DNA from: Imbricaverruca yamaguchii
Taxonomy: Eukaryota > Arthropoda > Thecostraca > Neoverrucidae
Direction of reading: 5' to 3'
Assembly (NCBI GenBank): GCA_034440575.1
Contig: JAOTOL010001645.1
Span: forward strand, 1,199,501-1,263,500
Length of the DNA: 64,000 nucleotides
Part shown: positions 50,620 through 62,320 of the stretch, in pieces
Layout of the letters: each line of letters begins with the position of its first letter
Numbering within the stretch: the stretch's first letter is position 1
Notes under the pieces: model-generated
The model's database searches: none
What the model was told of the DNA's origin: nothing
What the model saw: only the letters and a program-made list of their open reading frames with translations
Program-made: the position numbers and the translations under genes

Positions 50620-53600
50620 GTAAGCGCACGTGCTGGAGGGGCGGGGACGTGTGTGTGTATGTGTGCGTGCGTGTTTGCGAGTACACAAGTCTGATCCAGA
50701 GGACGAAGTTTTCTCCAAAGTTTGCGTCTAAAATATAGCTGCAATGTCCTGGATTACTATCGAGTGTAGCTAAACGCTACAAGCATAATAAATACTCACA
50801 GAATAATGTACCTTCATACCTTCAAAGTGGATATCTTCATTGAAAAGTATTGGATTACGACCCCCCCCCCCCACAGGTCCGGTGCAGAAGCGGCGCCCAC
50901 ATATTTTTTTCAGGAGGGAGGGGGTCGCGAAGGGTATCCGATGCCCAAGGGAGCCTCACTGTACCCTATCGGATTATGGAGTAGGACTGGCTACTTATCT
51001 ATCGCTAATTTCATGTAGCCCTGTTCAAGAAATCTTGATCCCCATATTCATGCAGTATACTTTATAATGCCAATATTTGTATTTGCATTTAGGTGTGCAA
51101 TTTTCCTATTGGGCCCTCCATGTTGGCATTGGGGCCCACCCTTGCACCCCAGTAGCCTGTTATTTTATGGCCTCCCGTGCCATCTTCGGGATGTCGTTAC
51201 ATATCAGGAGGCTTCGCCGCTGATCCTGTCCCCTCCCCCATTCGTGTTAGGGACCTCGTTCATCATTTTGGGACCTCGTTTTGGTTCCTGAGGATTCGCT
51301 ATTCGTTCTGAGACCTCCGCTTGCGTCTTGTGGTCTCCTGTGCCGTCTTAGGGGATTCGTCTCATGGTTTCCTCTTGCGTTCCGGAAGCCTTCCGCTTTC
51401 ATCCTATATGTCTGAATAGGCATCGACTCATTTCTGTGGTTCTTCTTGCCCGATTTAAGACCGTCCCATGCGTATGCATGGCCTTCAGTTATCCTAAAAG
51501 ATATCCTCTACTGCCTTAGGGACCATGCCTCATTTCGTGAAGCCCTGTCGGTTTTGGTGCCTTCCTCTACGCACTGGGTAGTCCTGTCGTATTAAGATTC
51601 CTCCCGTACAGTATTAGGGTCCTCATCTAATTATCTGTGGCATTCTTACTCTTCCATATCCGGGGTCTCCTGCAGCAGCTGATGTACATAGTCTCATTTC
51701 CAATTACTTTCCTGCCAGTTTTTGGCCCTCTCCTTGCATTCTGGGGACCTCTATCAAATTATGGGCCTCTACACCAACCTACGGGTTTCCTCTGGTTTTC
51801 TGGATAGCCTCCTTCGTCTTGAGGTCCTCATGTGCCGACTTACCGTTTGTAGAAGGGGTCGGATTTCAAAGAGGGGAGGGCAAACTATACGCTAGCCCCA
51901 ACTCACTACAGGGGGAGTCCCTCCCCTCCCGGTGGCGCAGTCACTGATCTGATGAAGTCTCCCCACATATGTCTGGTTATGTCTCCCCCACAGGACCGGA
52001 AACGTCTCCCCCACACAGGTCCGGTAGCACCTCCCCACCAAGTCCGATGTCTCTCTCACACAGGTCCGGTAACGTCTCCCCCACACGGGTCCGGTGACGT
52101 CTCCCCCACACAGGTGGTAACGTCTCCCCCACACAGGTCCGGTAACGTCTCCCCCACACAGGTCCGGTAACGTCTCCCCCACACGGGTCCGGTAACGTCT
52201 CCCCCACACAGGTCCGGTAACGTCTCCCCCACACGGGTCCGGTAACGTCTCCCCCACACAGGTCCGGTAACGTCTCCCCCACACAGGTCCGGTCACGTCT
52301 CCCCCACAGGTCCGGTAAGCCCCCACGTCTCCCCACCAGGTCCGGTAACGTCTCCCCACACGGGTCCGGTGACGTCTCCCCACACAGGTCCGGTAACGTC
52401 TCCCCCACACAGGTCCGGTAGCACCTCCCCACCAAGTCCGATGTCTCCCACACAGGGTCCGGTGACGTCTCCCCACACAGGTCCGGTAACGTCTCCCCAC
52501 ACAGGTCCGGTAACGTCTCCCCCACACGGGTCCGGTAGACGTCTTCCCCCACACAGGTCCGGTAACGTCTCCCCCACACAGGTCCGGTAACGTCTCCCCC
52601 ACACAGGTCCGGTAACGTCTCCCCCACACAGGTCCGGTAACGTCTCCCCCACACAGGTCCGGTAACGTCTCCCCCACACAGGTCCGGTGACGTCTCCCCC
52701 ACACAGGTCCGGTGACGTCTCCCCCACACATATCCGGTAGCGTTTCTCCTCCGCCGGCAGAGCCGCTCGAGGCCGGCGCCGTCGGTTCTGCGCGCCGACG
52801 ACGCGCTGTACCAGCTGAGCGACGTGACCGACTACCTGGTGCTGGGCGGCGCGCCGGCCGTCACCGTCGAGCGCATCCGGCAGCGCGGCATCACCTGCGT
52901 CATCAACGCCAGCGCGCTGCCCAACCTGACCGTCGCCGGCGTCGAGTACCTGCGCATCGACGTGGAGGACTCGCCGAAGGCGCCGCTGTCGCGGTACTTC
53001 GACGGCGCCGCCGACGCCGTGGAGCGGCAGCGGCGGCGCGGCGGACGCACGCTGGTGCACTGCGTGGCCGGCGTGAGTCGCAGCGCCGCGCTCGTGCTGG
53101 CGCACCAGGTCAAGCACGCCGGCCTCAGCCTGCGCGACGCCTTCCACCGGCTGCGCGCACGGCGCCCGGTGGTGCGGCCCAACGTCGGCTTCTTCCGGCA
53201 GCTGATCGAGTTCGAGCGGCGCGTGCGCGGCGCCGCGTCCGTGTGCATGGTGCGCCACCCGGCCGGCGGCCGCGGCCTGGTGCCCGACGTGTACGAGGCC
53301 GAGTACCGGCGGCTGGTCGGCTGGGCCGACTGGCTGCGCACCAACAACCTCGGTGAGTGCAGCCGCACGGGCGGCAGCAGGCCGGGCGTGACGTCACGTG
53401 ATGTCGCCAGTCACTTCCGCCAGCTGATCGAGTTCGTCACGTGACGTCACCGGTCACTCGTCCGGTAACGACGGACAGCTGCAGGTCGGGGAGGTTGTGC
53501 TGGAGCATGGGCAGAGCATGCAAAGACAGGCTGCAGCAGAGAAAGCGAGGTCATGCCGGGGAGGGACAGTTCATCACAGTAGTAGAGGATACCAGATCAC

Positions 53601-56600
53601 TATGAAAGCGAAGACTTGGGAAAGAAGGACCGGGCGAGAGCAAGCCGGTAGCTCCACTCCACACATGGACGAGTGGGTGGACATGTGTGGGTAGCCGAGG
53701 TGAGGGCATGTGTGGGTAGCCGAGGTGAGGGCATGTGTGGGTAGCCGAGGTGAGGGCATGTGTGGGTAGCCGAGGTGAGGGAATGTGTGGGTAGCCGAGG
53801 TGAGGGCATGTGTGGGTAGCCGAGGTGAGGGCATGTGTGGGTAGCCGAGGTGAGGGCATGTGTGGGTAGCCGAGATGCGATGTGTGGCTGGAGGTACCCA
53901 ATCGGTTATGTTGGAGTCGCCGGTGTGGTCCATGTTTGGCTCGTGCTGAGTCGTTCTTCAGACAGGGTTTGCCGCAGGAACAGGCAGCCGGCAGTCCGCC
54001 GTCTGCCGACAGAGTGTAGTTTGGTGTCACCGACGACCAGACAGACAGTGCCAGACGGCTGCCTCGAGCCATCGAGCCCCCACCGCACTGTATCGATCAG
54101 GCGATACCGTCACAGTCCGGACGGTCAGGCCATCATCTGATCTGCAGCCCACGATCCATAACCCACAGCCTCTGGCAACTGATATGCCATCGGCTGGCAT
54201 TCATTTTGCCTGACGTCTTGGCCGATTTCGCTAGAATATGCTGCCATATTTTTTGTCCCACCTGAAGGCGGACAGACCTCACGCTGACCTCAATTTCTCG
54301 CGACATAAGGCACAAGTTACGACTGCGTACATTCGGAGGACGAGGACGGTGACCAGGACGAAGAGGGGGAGTGCGAGCGTGAGCGTGACCTCGAGCCGAG
54401 CGATTGGCGGTGTTTTTAGCTGAGCGGAATGGCGACACGAGGTGTGAACACGGTAACGGGGTCCGGAGTCAAACGTGGCGGATGCAGCGATGTCCACGCA
54501 ACTCGTCCACAAACCAGCCATGGCCGCCGATAATCCACACGTCGTCATTCTTCGCTGATGATTCACGTCCAGTACTGGTAAAAATGCTAGCTTAAAAATT
54601 TACGTGACCGAATTTGACAGATGGATAATTTTTATAGGATAGTGGGCATCGCAAGTGAAATGCAAGGGATCGCTAGGCACTCCGTTGAGAATCACCTTAT
54701 TTACCAATGGCCATGTGAAAGAACTTCAATTACACGATGTCAGGAGGAAGACAGGTACTGCCCACGCTCACCTGAAGCGTACAATGGTAAGGCGATCGAC
54801 AGGTAGATAGTCTCTCCCTGATGAGGTGCAGACCGCCTCATGGTGAAGGAGATAGTCTCTCCCTGATGAGGTGGAGGCTACTTTATGGTGAAGGAGATAG
54901 TCGCTCCCTGGTTAAATCAATGGCAACAATCACTGGTGGAGGCCAGCCGGTATTTTTGCAGGAGCATACGGAAGCAAACTGTTGACATAAGCGGGCCCCA
55001 AGAGCAAATATTATTGCAAAATCTCGAGTGATAAACACACAAACCGTGCACTCCAATTTACCATTGTCGCCATGGAGGAACCAAGAGAGAGAGGCATGTC
55101 CTGCCTTGCTTTCTGGTCGACGGATGATCGCACAGCTTCCGAGTACTGACACGGCGGTGAGAAAGCGTTGCAGCTGCCGTCTGGCGTCTGCCGTCTACGT
55201 TCGGAGAGGCGTCGCCTAGGAGCGCCAACACGAGACATCGCCCGCCGGCTGGCACCGCTCCGGCGCGTGCGAGCTTGTCCCGAGCGTCACCGGCATTCCA
55301 GCCGTGCCATGGCCACCGAGCTCGGGAGAGAAGGGGAGGGAGGGCCACCCGACGTCTGCTACACACCTGGCGACCATCGAGCTCTGGAGAGGAAGGGGAG
55401 GGGCCACCCGACGCCGGCGGCTGCTACACACTGGGCGGCCACCGAGTCCTAGAGAGAAAGGGGGAGCACACGACGCCGGTGGCTGTTCCGCACCGGGGAC
55501 CACCGAACTCTGGAGAGAAGGGGGAGGGGAGGGCCACCCGACGTCGGTGGCTGCTCAACACTGGGCGGTGGGCACAATGCGAGGCTGGCGGGGTGTGCAG
55601 TTCGAGGGACGTCAACTGTGTAGCAGGAGCCGGCGATGGCCGTAACGACTGTGACGCACGAGGCGGATCGACGTCGTGGCGGCACGCCGCGTGTCCTGCG
55701 GTCGGTCCAGGCGACCGCAGCTGGCAGCCAGGCTGTCGTGCGGCTGCCGACCGGGGTGTCGCATATCTGTCAGCTGGGTGTCGCCCGTCTTCCTGTGGGG
55801 TGTATCGTCACGGTCCGTCGACGCCCCCGACGCGGCGCCCCCACGCCCGCCAACATGTGGCGGCTGTATCCGGCCGGCGGCGACGGGCGTCGGCGCGTGC
55901 GCTACCCTCTTACACCTCAGCCAGATGGGTGGGCCGTTGACTGGATGGCTCGATGCCGACCATGGCGGGTAGCGACGCGTGTAACACCTCAGTCAGATGA
56001 GTGGGTTTTTAACTGGATGGCTCGATGCCGACCATGGCGATGGCAGGTGGCGGCGTGTGTGTGTTACCAACACCTCAGCCAGATGGGTGGGCTGTTGACT
56101 GGACGGCTCGATGCCCGCCACAGGCCACCTCCGCGGTCGGCACTCATGAGGCCGGCAAGGCCGGAGCTGCTGAGCGCGACCACGGCCTGTCACACGCGGT
56201 GATGGTGCGCAGTCGAACCGACAGAGGCGCCACTATCGCCACCGTCCCTGCACTGGCGAGCGCGGCCGGCGACAATATCGTCGTTAGTGAGATCACTCGC
56301 TTGCTTACATGCTGTACCTGTTGGTTGGTTGATCGACTGTTTGATCGAGAGTTGGCCAGCTGACAGTGACACCACTCAACAATTGACTGGCTGAGTGAGA
56401 TGGACTGTTTTTCCCGATGCGCTCTCCAAACAGCCGATGCGCCGATACGTGAGCACTGCTTGCAGGGAATGTGCAGGGAACAGCTGAACACTGCTTGGAA
56501 CAGGGCCGCGTATGACGCGGGCCCACAGCCGCGGCCGCTTGAGTGCCGGTGACTGTTTGGGCTTCAGGGCATTGCAGCGTTCCTGTTCGTATTTCGGACA

Positions 56601-56920
56601 TCAGCACTGCCCCATTCTTCTCCTCGTCCCACGGTACACCCCTGACGCCCAGAGGCGCTCGATGAACACTGATGACACCGTCCGTTGCAGCGAGCCGCGT
56701 CAGCATCTTCCGGAGCCGGGACCAGAAGCCGGCGGCAGTCAGCTGCTCTCTGGACCCTGGCGGCGGCGCCGGCGGCAGCGGTGACGGGGCCGCTGACGCC
56801 GGCGGCTCACTGCGGCCCGGTCGGCGGACGGACGCCACCTCGCGGGAGCGGGACAGAGCGGCGCGCACCAGTCTCACCGAGACCATGCTGGCTGTCATCG
56901 GCGCCCTGGCCGTGTCCTAG
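50617..56920 (+). CDS. Dual-specificity phosphatase, DUSP14-like (3 exons)
   Basis: DUSP14/18/21-type enzymes dephosphorylate Tyr and Ser/Thr on MAP-kinase pathway proteins and lack the MAPK-binding domain (family knowledge). Exons 3+592+230 nt join in phase to 274 residues. Features: LFLG-like YLVLGG; RGITCVINAS; general acid Asp71 in VEDSPKAP; P-loop HCVAGVSRSA with nucleophile Cys102; ARRPVVRPNVGFFRQLIEFE and VPDVYEAEYRRL, both close to DUSP14. The tail after residue 198 is extra: Gly/Arg/Ser-rich, then a hydrophobic end ETMLAVIGALAVS. Exon 1 supplies only ATG in this model. The upstream frame is open without another ATG, so a longer N-terminus from an earlier exon is possible. Confidence 0.85.
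50620..52760. other. DUSP14-like intron 1
   Basis: A C run at 50861-50871, unremarkable sequence to 51,900, then the minisatellite 51955-52735. No exon seen. Confidence 0.6.
51955..52735. repeat. 25-bp minisatellite abutting the catalytic exon
   Basis: About 30 units of ggtccggtaacgtctccccc plus acaca, ending 25 bp before the exon 2 acceptor. Some units are shorter or altered near 52310 and 52430. Long minus-strand frames (279 and 250 codons) are artefacts of the repeat. Confidence 0.95.
52761..53352 (+). CDS. DUSP14-like exon 2: whole catalytic domain
   Basis: Acceptor cctccgccggcag, donor CCTCG|GTGAGT, phase 1 end. The frame encodes ADDALYQLSDVTDYLVLGG through WADWLRTNNL. Cys102 codon at 53061-53063. 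The P-loop codons contain an internal GTGAGT (53074-53079) that could act as a cryptic donor. If unspliced at 53352 the frame would run to a stop at 53444 with no DUSP similarity. Confidence 0.92.
53684..53875. repeat. 25-bp minisatellite in DUSP14-like intron 2
   Basis: Seven to eight near-perfect units of tgtgggtagccgaggtgagg plus gcatg. Confidence 0.95.
53876..56690. other. DUSP14-like intron 2, repeat-bearing
   Basis: 45-bp repeat (gatagtctctccctgatgag) at 54806-54915. A roughly 60-bp minisatellite at 55310-55580 (gagaggaaggggaggggcca, cccgacgtcggtggctgc). Short repeats of cagatgggtgggc.gttgac and ggatggctcgatgcc at 55915-56115. No exon recognised. Confidence 0.65.
56691..56920 (+). CDS. 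DUSP14-like exon 3: C-terminal tail
   Basis: Acceptor accgtccgttgcag; two bases complete the Ala codon opened by exon 2. Codons are strongly G/C-ending: SRVSIFRSRDQKPAAVSC, Gly-rich stretch, RTDATSRERDRAARTSLTET then MLAVIGALAVS and TAG. Supported by phase and codon bias, not by homology. Confidence 0.7.
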
Positions 56921-58494
56921 GCGCCGCTCGCACCGCGTCACACGCACACCGCACGCATTAGCCGATGCACAAGACGCGCGGCCGGCCCCACGCACCCCGA
57001 GCATCGCCGCGGCGCGCGCGCGCGCCGAACAGCTCGACGTCGAGAGTCGTCGGCCACGACGCGCTGCAGCCGGCCAGACTGTCGGCCACACCCCCGCTCC
57101 CGATGTTGACGACCGATCGGTGTATTGTGGCACCTCGGACGCCCATGGCGGGCCTACAGGTCGCACTCCTGCTCTCGCTGGGAGGGGTGGACCCGTGTGT
57201 TGTGGCGCCTCGAACGCCCATGGTGGGCCTCTTGGCCACACTTCCTGCGCTTTCGACTTTCACTCTTCATAGCGTGAGGTCAGTGGACCGGTTCGGGCGG
57301 TCGCAGCTCTTTCGGTGGTGCCCTGCAGTGGGATATACCGCTCGCGACACTGGGAGAACTGTCGCGGGGAAATCGAGTATGCATTGCAATGTTCTCATGT
57401 TCTTTGCGTGTTCATTGCACACAATGTCTAAATAAACTCACCAGTATAACAGAAAGATGGCGTACTATTCAATATCAACCTGGTATTTCTTTATAGGAAA
57501 CCCGGAAATCATGGAAGGGCCCTAGACCACTATTTACCTAGTCTACATAAGCAGCGAAACTTCCAAATACCATGCTACTACAAGCGAAAATGGGCTGCTG
57601 AGAAACCATCAGTTTCGCTAGCTTTCCTAATCGTGTCGTATTCAGAGAGATGGGGATAATCAAAGCTTCATACCAATGGGTACCTGTAAACTGGCAAGAC
57701 ATCGCTTTACAACCACAAACGCCGAGCGATTGATCAGAATCTGGCTCGCATCTGATCCGAGCAGGTGTAAACGACCGAGTGTGTAGAAAATGCTTAAGCA
57801 AACAAGCCAGACTTGGCATGCGGATTGCATCGGAAATACCAAAGTATCGCAGAGAAGTCTGCCAAAGGCTCGAGCACGTGCCTTGTGAATCAGAGGAGTC
57901 AGCGGCGCTGGTGCAATGCTGCAGTTGGGGGCGGGAGGAAGTTGTAAAGTCACCATGAGCCGTAAATTTTCATGCAACCATTGAAGCTGATCACGCCTCC
58001 TTAACATGGGAAGGTCAGGTGTCTTCCGATCCTACTCCTATGAGCCCAGCCGTGTTTAAAGGTCATGTTCAAAATATAACCTCACCTTGAGAGATTACGG
58101 GCGCATCGACTGCGTCGGTCATGCAGTTAACCTCACCTTGAAAAGCGGATATACGGCGGAACATCGACGCGGCGATTAATTGGAATACTGAGTGTATCCG
58201 TCGCACAGTCGGTCTGCCTCACACCAGAAAACACATGAAACCAAGCAAAAGAGCGAACTTAACCTGGACTAGGTGGGGCTTTGGCGTGCATCGGCGGCGG
58301 ACGTCTCTCGGCCGACGGCGAAAGGTCAACGGACCGCCAGGCGGCGCGTCTCAAGTACCAGCCGCATTCCTGCGCCGCTGCCAAACGCACCGGGCGGCTA
58401 TTTTGAAGTTGCAGCTGGACGGCGCTGGCTGCCACCGTGGTGCGTGCTGTGGCGTCACCTCTGGCGCAATCACGCGACCATTTGATGCCAATGA

Positions 58495-58640
58495 GAGAGG
58501 GAGAGGTAGACAGGGAGAGGAGAGTATGAGAGAGAGAGAGGAAGAGAGAAAGAAAGAAGATAGAAAGAATGTGGGAAGAGAGAGAGAGAGAGAGAGATAA
58601 AAAGACAGAGAAAAGCGAGAGACAGAAAGAGGGAAAGAGA
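58495..58640. repeat. GA/AGAA microsatellite
   Basis: Purine-only run of gagagaga, gaaagaaag and related units. Confidence 0.95.
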
Positions 58641-59649
58641 ACAGCAGCCGCTACAAACCGAATGAGTAAGCTGTTGACGGTGGAAACTCACGCACGCAAC
58701 CGACCAAAGCCCAGAATAGCCCAGCTGACGGCTGATACCACACATTGTGCAACTGACCACGGGCAACAACGCAACTGCGCTGCTGGCAACTGCTGACGAC
58801 GACGCATACTGCGCCACTTAATAAGAACAACGATGCGGCCACGCCGTTGAAACATCCAATAACTACGCATATTGCCCCCTCCCCGGTCACGGGAAATTGC
58901 TGCACATTCTGCATTGCTGGTCACGGCTAATAATGACCAGGATTAGTAACGTGAAAACCTCCATTAGTTTGCATCTGACACCAGCAGAGAAACGGTACGG
59001 GGCTGCAGACATTGGCTATTCGTAAGAGTTCAGCAGTCATTTCTGGCCATGACGTAATCGCTGCGCTCAATGAACCTTTCTAGCAGAAATTGTTCAATGT
59101 CGTATCCAGAGAAGAAAAATCGGCGATTCGCACAGATTTCCACATTCTCTACTGGGGAGGATTCGGCTCCACGTCCAACGCAGGTGCATGCCGACAACTG
59201 ACTAATGATCAGCTGATCAAAACGATGTTGTGGTGCCAGCGGCCGTCATTACCCCCCCCCCCCCAACTGGACGGTGATAAGAGGTCCAGTCGGTTAACAA
59301 GATTCGACAAACATTCAGAGTGACTCATCCATAGTTCGATATAAATGACCTTACGACTCAGCCACCTCTCGAGCCAAGACCTTGCCAAGTGTACGCGGAA
59401 GGCCACTAGTTCGGCCACCGCCGCCAGATCATGGGCTGGCCATTATCGCACCATCCCTCTAGCAGGGTCTCACCTAATGATATTTCGCTGAGTGGGGATC
59501 AACGATTGACTCCACGGGGGTCACACCCCAGCCTGTGAAGCTCTCGATCCTCCCCTTAATGATGCCTACGCAATCGGAGATGTTACTCGACTGGGAGGGC
59601 GCAGCTAACATGCTAAAGGAGGCCCTGGCCTTTAGTTGTTTCTCAACAT

Positions 59650-61080
59650 CACCAGTACATAGTGCAGTCCACACCCGACACACTCAACAGTGTAGCCCAC
59701 ATCCTACACCCATGACTGCTGGGAACACATTGCAGCCCACACCATTGGTAGCTGGATACAGTGTAGCCCACACGTTCGGCAGCTGGATATACTTGCGGAT
59801 ACGGGGGAGGGCCACTCCGGCCATGCCCCCCCCCCCCCGAAGTGCATAAAAAGTAGAGTATGTTGTCTTTTGGCCCCTCCCAAACAGACAGAAGTAAGCA
59901 AAGCTAGAATGCGGTAACATTTTCTGAGATCAAGAGATAGCGTTCCGGATGAAAGAACCTAAAATTTTAAGGATTTGTTATACTTGTTTGGAAACCCAAT
60001 ATGGTAGCATAGTAGATTCTGACATCCATCGAGGGTTCTATGTCGCTTAAGTTCTGCTTAAAGCAAGAGTTGACAACTTCGGATTTGCCAGGGTGTAAAC
60101 GTGCACGAACGTTGAAGTGGCACAGGACGTTGAACGTTAAGGTTGTGGTATACAAGAACAAGAACCAGTAAACTTGGAAACGGTGGAGGCAGGCTGGGCC
60201 TCTACACCTGAAAGTACGTGGCATTAATTACTATGTTTAAAAATGGGCCCCTTTGCCAAACAGCGGTCGACATCCCGTGCTTTTAAGCCAAACAAGTGAC
60301 AGGATGGTCACCCTTTAAATCCGTTCGACCCTTCTCCTGATGGAGATCCTATGTACGAAACTGGATAGGGGGAGGCTGACGCCGAAAGCTGTCCCCCAAA
60401 CCAGTGGGCTGGATCCGCCAGTAGCTGGATACATAGTGTAAACCCACACCCTACACCCTCGGCAACTGAGTACACGGAGTAGCCGATATCCTCCACCCTC
60501 GACAGCTGGGTACAAGTTGTAACTCGCACCCCACACCCTCCGTAGCTGGGTGTCCAGTGTAGCCTACACCTTCGACAGTTGGGTAGGTGGTGAGGCCACA
60601 CCCACATCCTCTGCAGTTGGGTACATGGTTGTATCAAATGGGAGTTGTGCACGCAATCAAAAGAACTTGCCTCCTATCCTATATGCCCCTGGGTTAACAT
60701 CACAGTTAAGTTTTTTAATTGTTATATGCTCCCTCTACTTCCACCTGTTACTCTGACTCCATACTCGTGTGCTTCGTGGTACCCGTACTCCGTGCTACCC
60801 GTGCTCCATGCTACCTGTGCACACTCACCTCGGCAGCTGTGTATGCATTATAGCCCCCACCCCACACCCTCGGTAGCTGAGTACACAGCGTAAGCCACAC
60901 CCTGAACAGCTTGGTACGCAGTGCACCCCACAACCTAGGCAGCTGGGTATGCAGCGTAGACCACACCCTCGACAGCTGTGTACATAGTGCAGCCCACACC
61001 CCACACGATGGGCAGCTGGGTACACAGTGCAGCCCACACCCAACACGGCCGGCAGCTGGGTACACGGCCCGACCGCCGGT
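59650..61080. repeat. Dispersed array of a 34-bp minisatellite
   Basis: Units of cagctgggtacacagtgcag then cccacacccta occur in blocks at 59650-59790, 60420-60640 and 60830-61075, separated by unrelated sequence. Confidence 0.85.
60645..60830 (+). repeat. Dispersed 190-bp repeat, copy 1
   Basis: gagttgtgcacgcaatcaaa...ctccctctacttccacctgt...tgctacctgtgc; about 90 percent like 61444-61625. Confidence 0.85.
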
Positions 61081-61443
61081 CGCCGCTGGCCTTGGCTCGA
61101 CCTGTGAGGGCGTCGACTGACGGCCCTGTTTGAGTTGGAGAGGGACAGCGCCGCTCGGGTAGGTCCTGCACTGGCGGCCGACATTCCGGCGTTCCTCAAC
61201 CCAGCCGCTCGCGTGCACACACTGGACGCGTGTATTCAACGGCAGTATAAACGTTCGCCAACACAAACACGTGTAACCGATCACAAGGCGGGTAGTGACG
61301 GCACCAGAGACCGGGGCGGCTGATGCTATGAACAATTAAAAACGCCCAAACCGCCAAGTTCGTTATGCCAAAAATAGTCAAATTTTCGCCATTGCTTGAC
61401 TGGAGCAGAGCCATCAGGAAGGAGCACGGAGTTTGTATGAAAT

Positions 61444-61625
61444 ATGAGTTGTGCACGCAATCAAAAGAACTTGCGTCATATTCTATATGCTCCTGGATTA
61501 ACATCACAGTTAAGTTCTTTTAATTGTTATATGCTCCCTCTACTTCCATCTGTTACTCAGACTCCATACTCTTGTGCTTGGTGCTACCCGTACTCAGTGC
61601 TACCTGTGCTTCATGCTACCTGTGC
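61444..61625 (+). repeat. Dispersed 190-bp repeat, copy 2
   Basis: Same order of motifs as copy 1, same strand, about 800 bp downstream. Both hold atgagttgtgcacg-type starts and a run of diverged gtgctacccgtactc units at the end. Confidence 0.85.
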
Positions 61626-62118
61626 TTGGTGGTGCTCTAGTCTGCTCCAGTGATGGCTTTGCCCAAGTCAAACAATAGCGCCGTTTCGGCGTCTTATAAT
61701 TGCTCATGGTGATATCTAGCCTCATCCGACCGTGGAACCAGGGGCAGGGCTCTGGGGTGCGGAACACAATGGGTCCGGGCTCTGGGGAGCGGGACACCGG
61801 GGTCACGGTTCTGGGGATCGTGGCGCCAGGGAGCGGGGCTCTGGGGAGCGTGGCACCGGGGGGCGGGGCTCTGTGGGAGCGTACCAGCAGGAGACAGGGC
61901 TCTGGACACCATGAAAAAGGGGGAACGGCTAGACATAGAGAATAGTGTGTACATAGAGGCACTCGGGGATGGGAGGGACATGAGGACCCCGGTCACCATA
62001 CCATCCGGGAACGGGCGGGCTAGCGCGACCCAGGAGACTGAAGCACGACCCTGAGGACCGTATCGACAGGAAAGGTGTCGTGACAAGACCATGCAGACTG
62101 CGGCACCAGACAACAGCC

Positions 62119-62320
62119 GGAGCGGGGCTCTATGGATCGTGAAGCCGTGGAACGCGCCGGCCTGGGCGCCCTCAGAGGCAGCGGGCGGGGCTCTATGGAT
62201 CGTGAAGCCGTGGAACGCGCCGGCCTGGGCGCCCTCAGAGCCAGCGGAGCGGGGCTCTATGGATCGTGAAGCCGTGGAACGCGCCGGCCTGGGCGCCCTC
62301 AGAGGCAGCGGAGCGCGGCG
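62119..62320. repeat. About 64-bp minisatellite
   Basis: Three near-identical units containing cggggctctatggatcgtga and gccgtggaacgcgccggcct. Confidence 0.92.

Noticed and set aside
51892..52731. 279- and 250-codon minus-strand frames
   Set aside because: Pure 25-bp repeat translation; both frames read repeated GGDVTGPVWGRRYRT-type text.
52712..53356. Ala/Arg-rich open frame overlapping the phosphatase exon
   Set aside because: Other-frame shadow of the GC-rich DUSP exon; the DUSP frame carries the HCxxGxSRS motif.
55275..55940. 221-codon plus-strand frame
   Set aside because: Crosses the 60-bp minisatellite at 55310-55580; Arg/Gly-rich with no domain.
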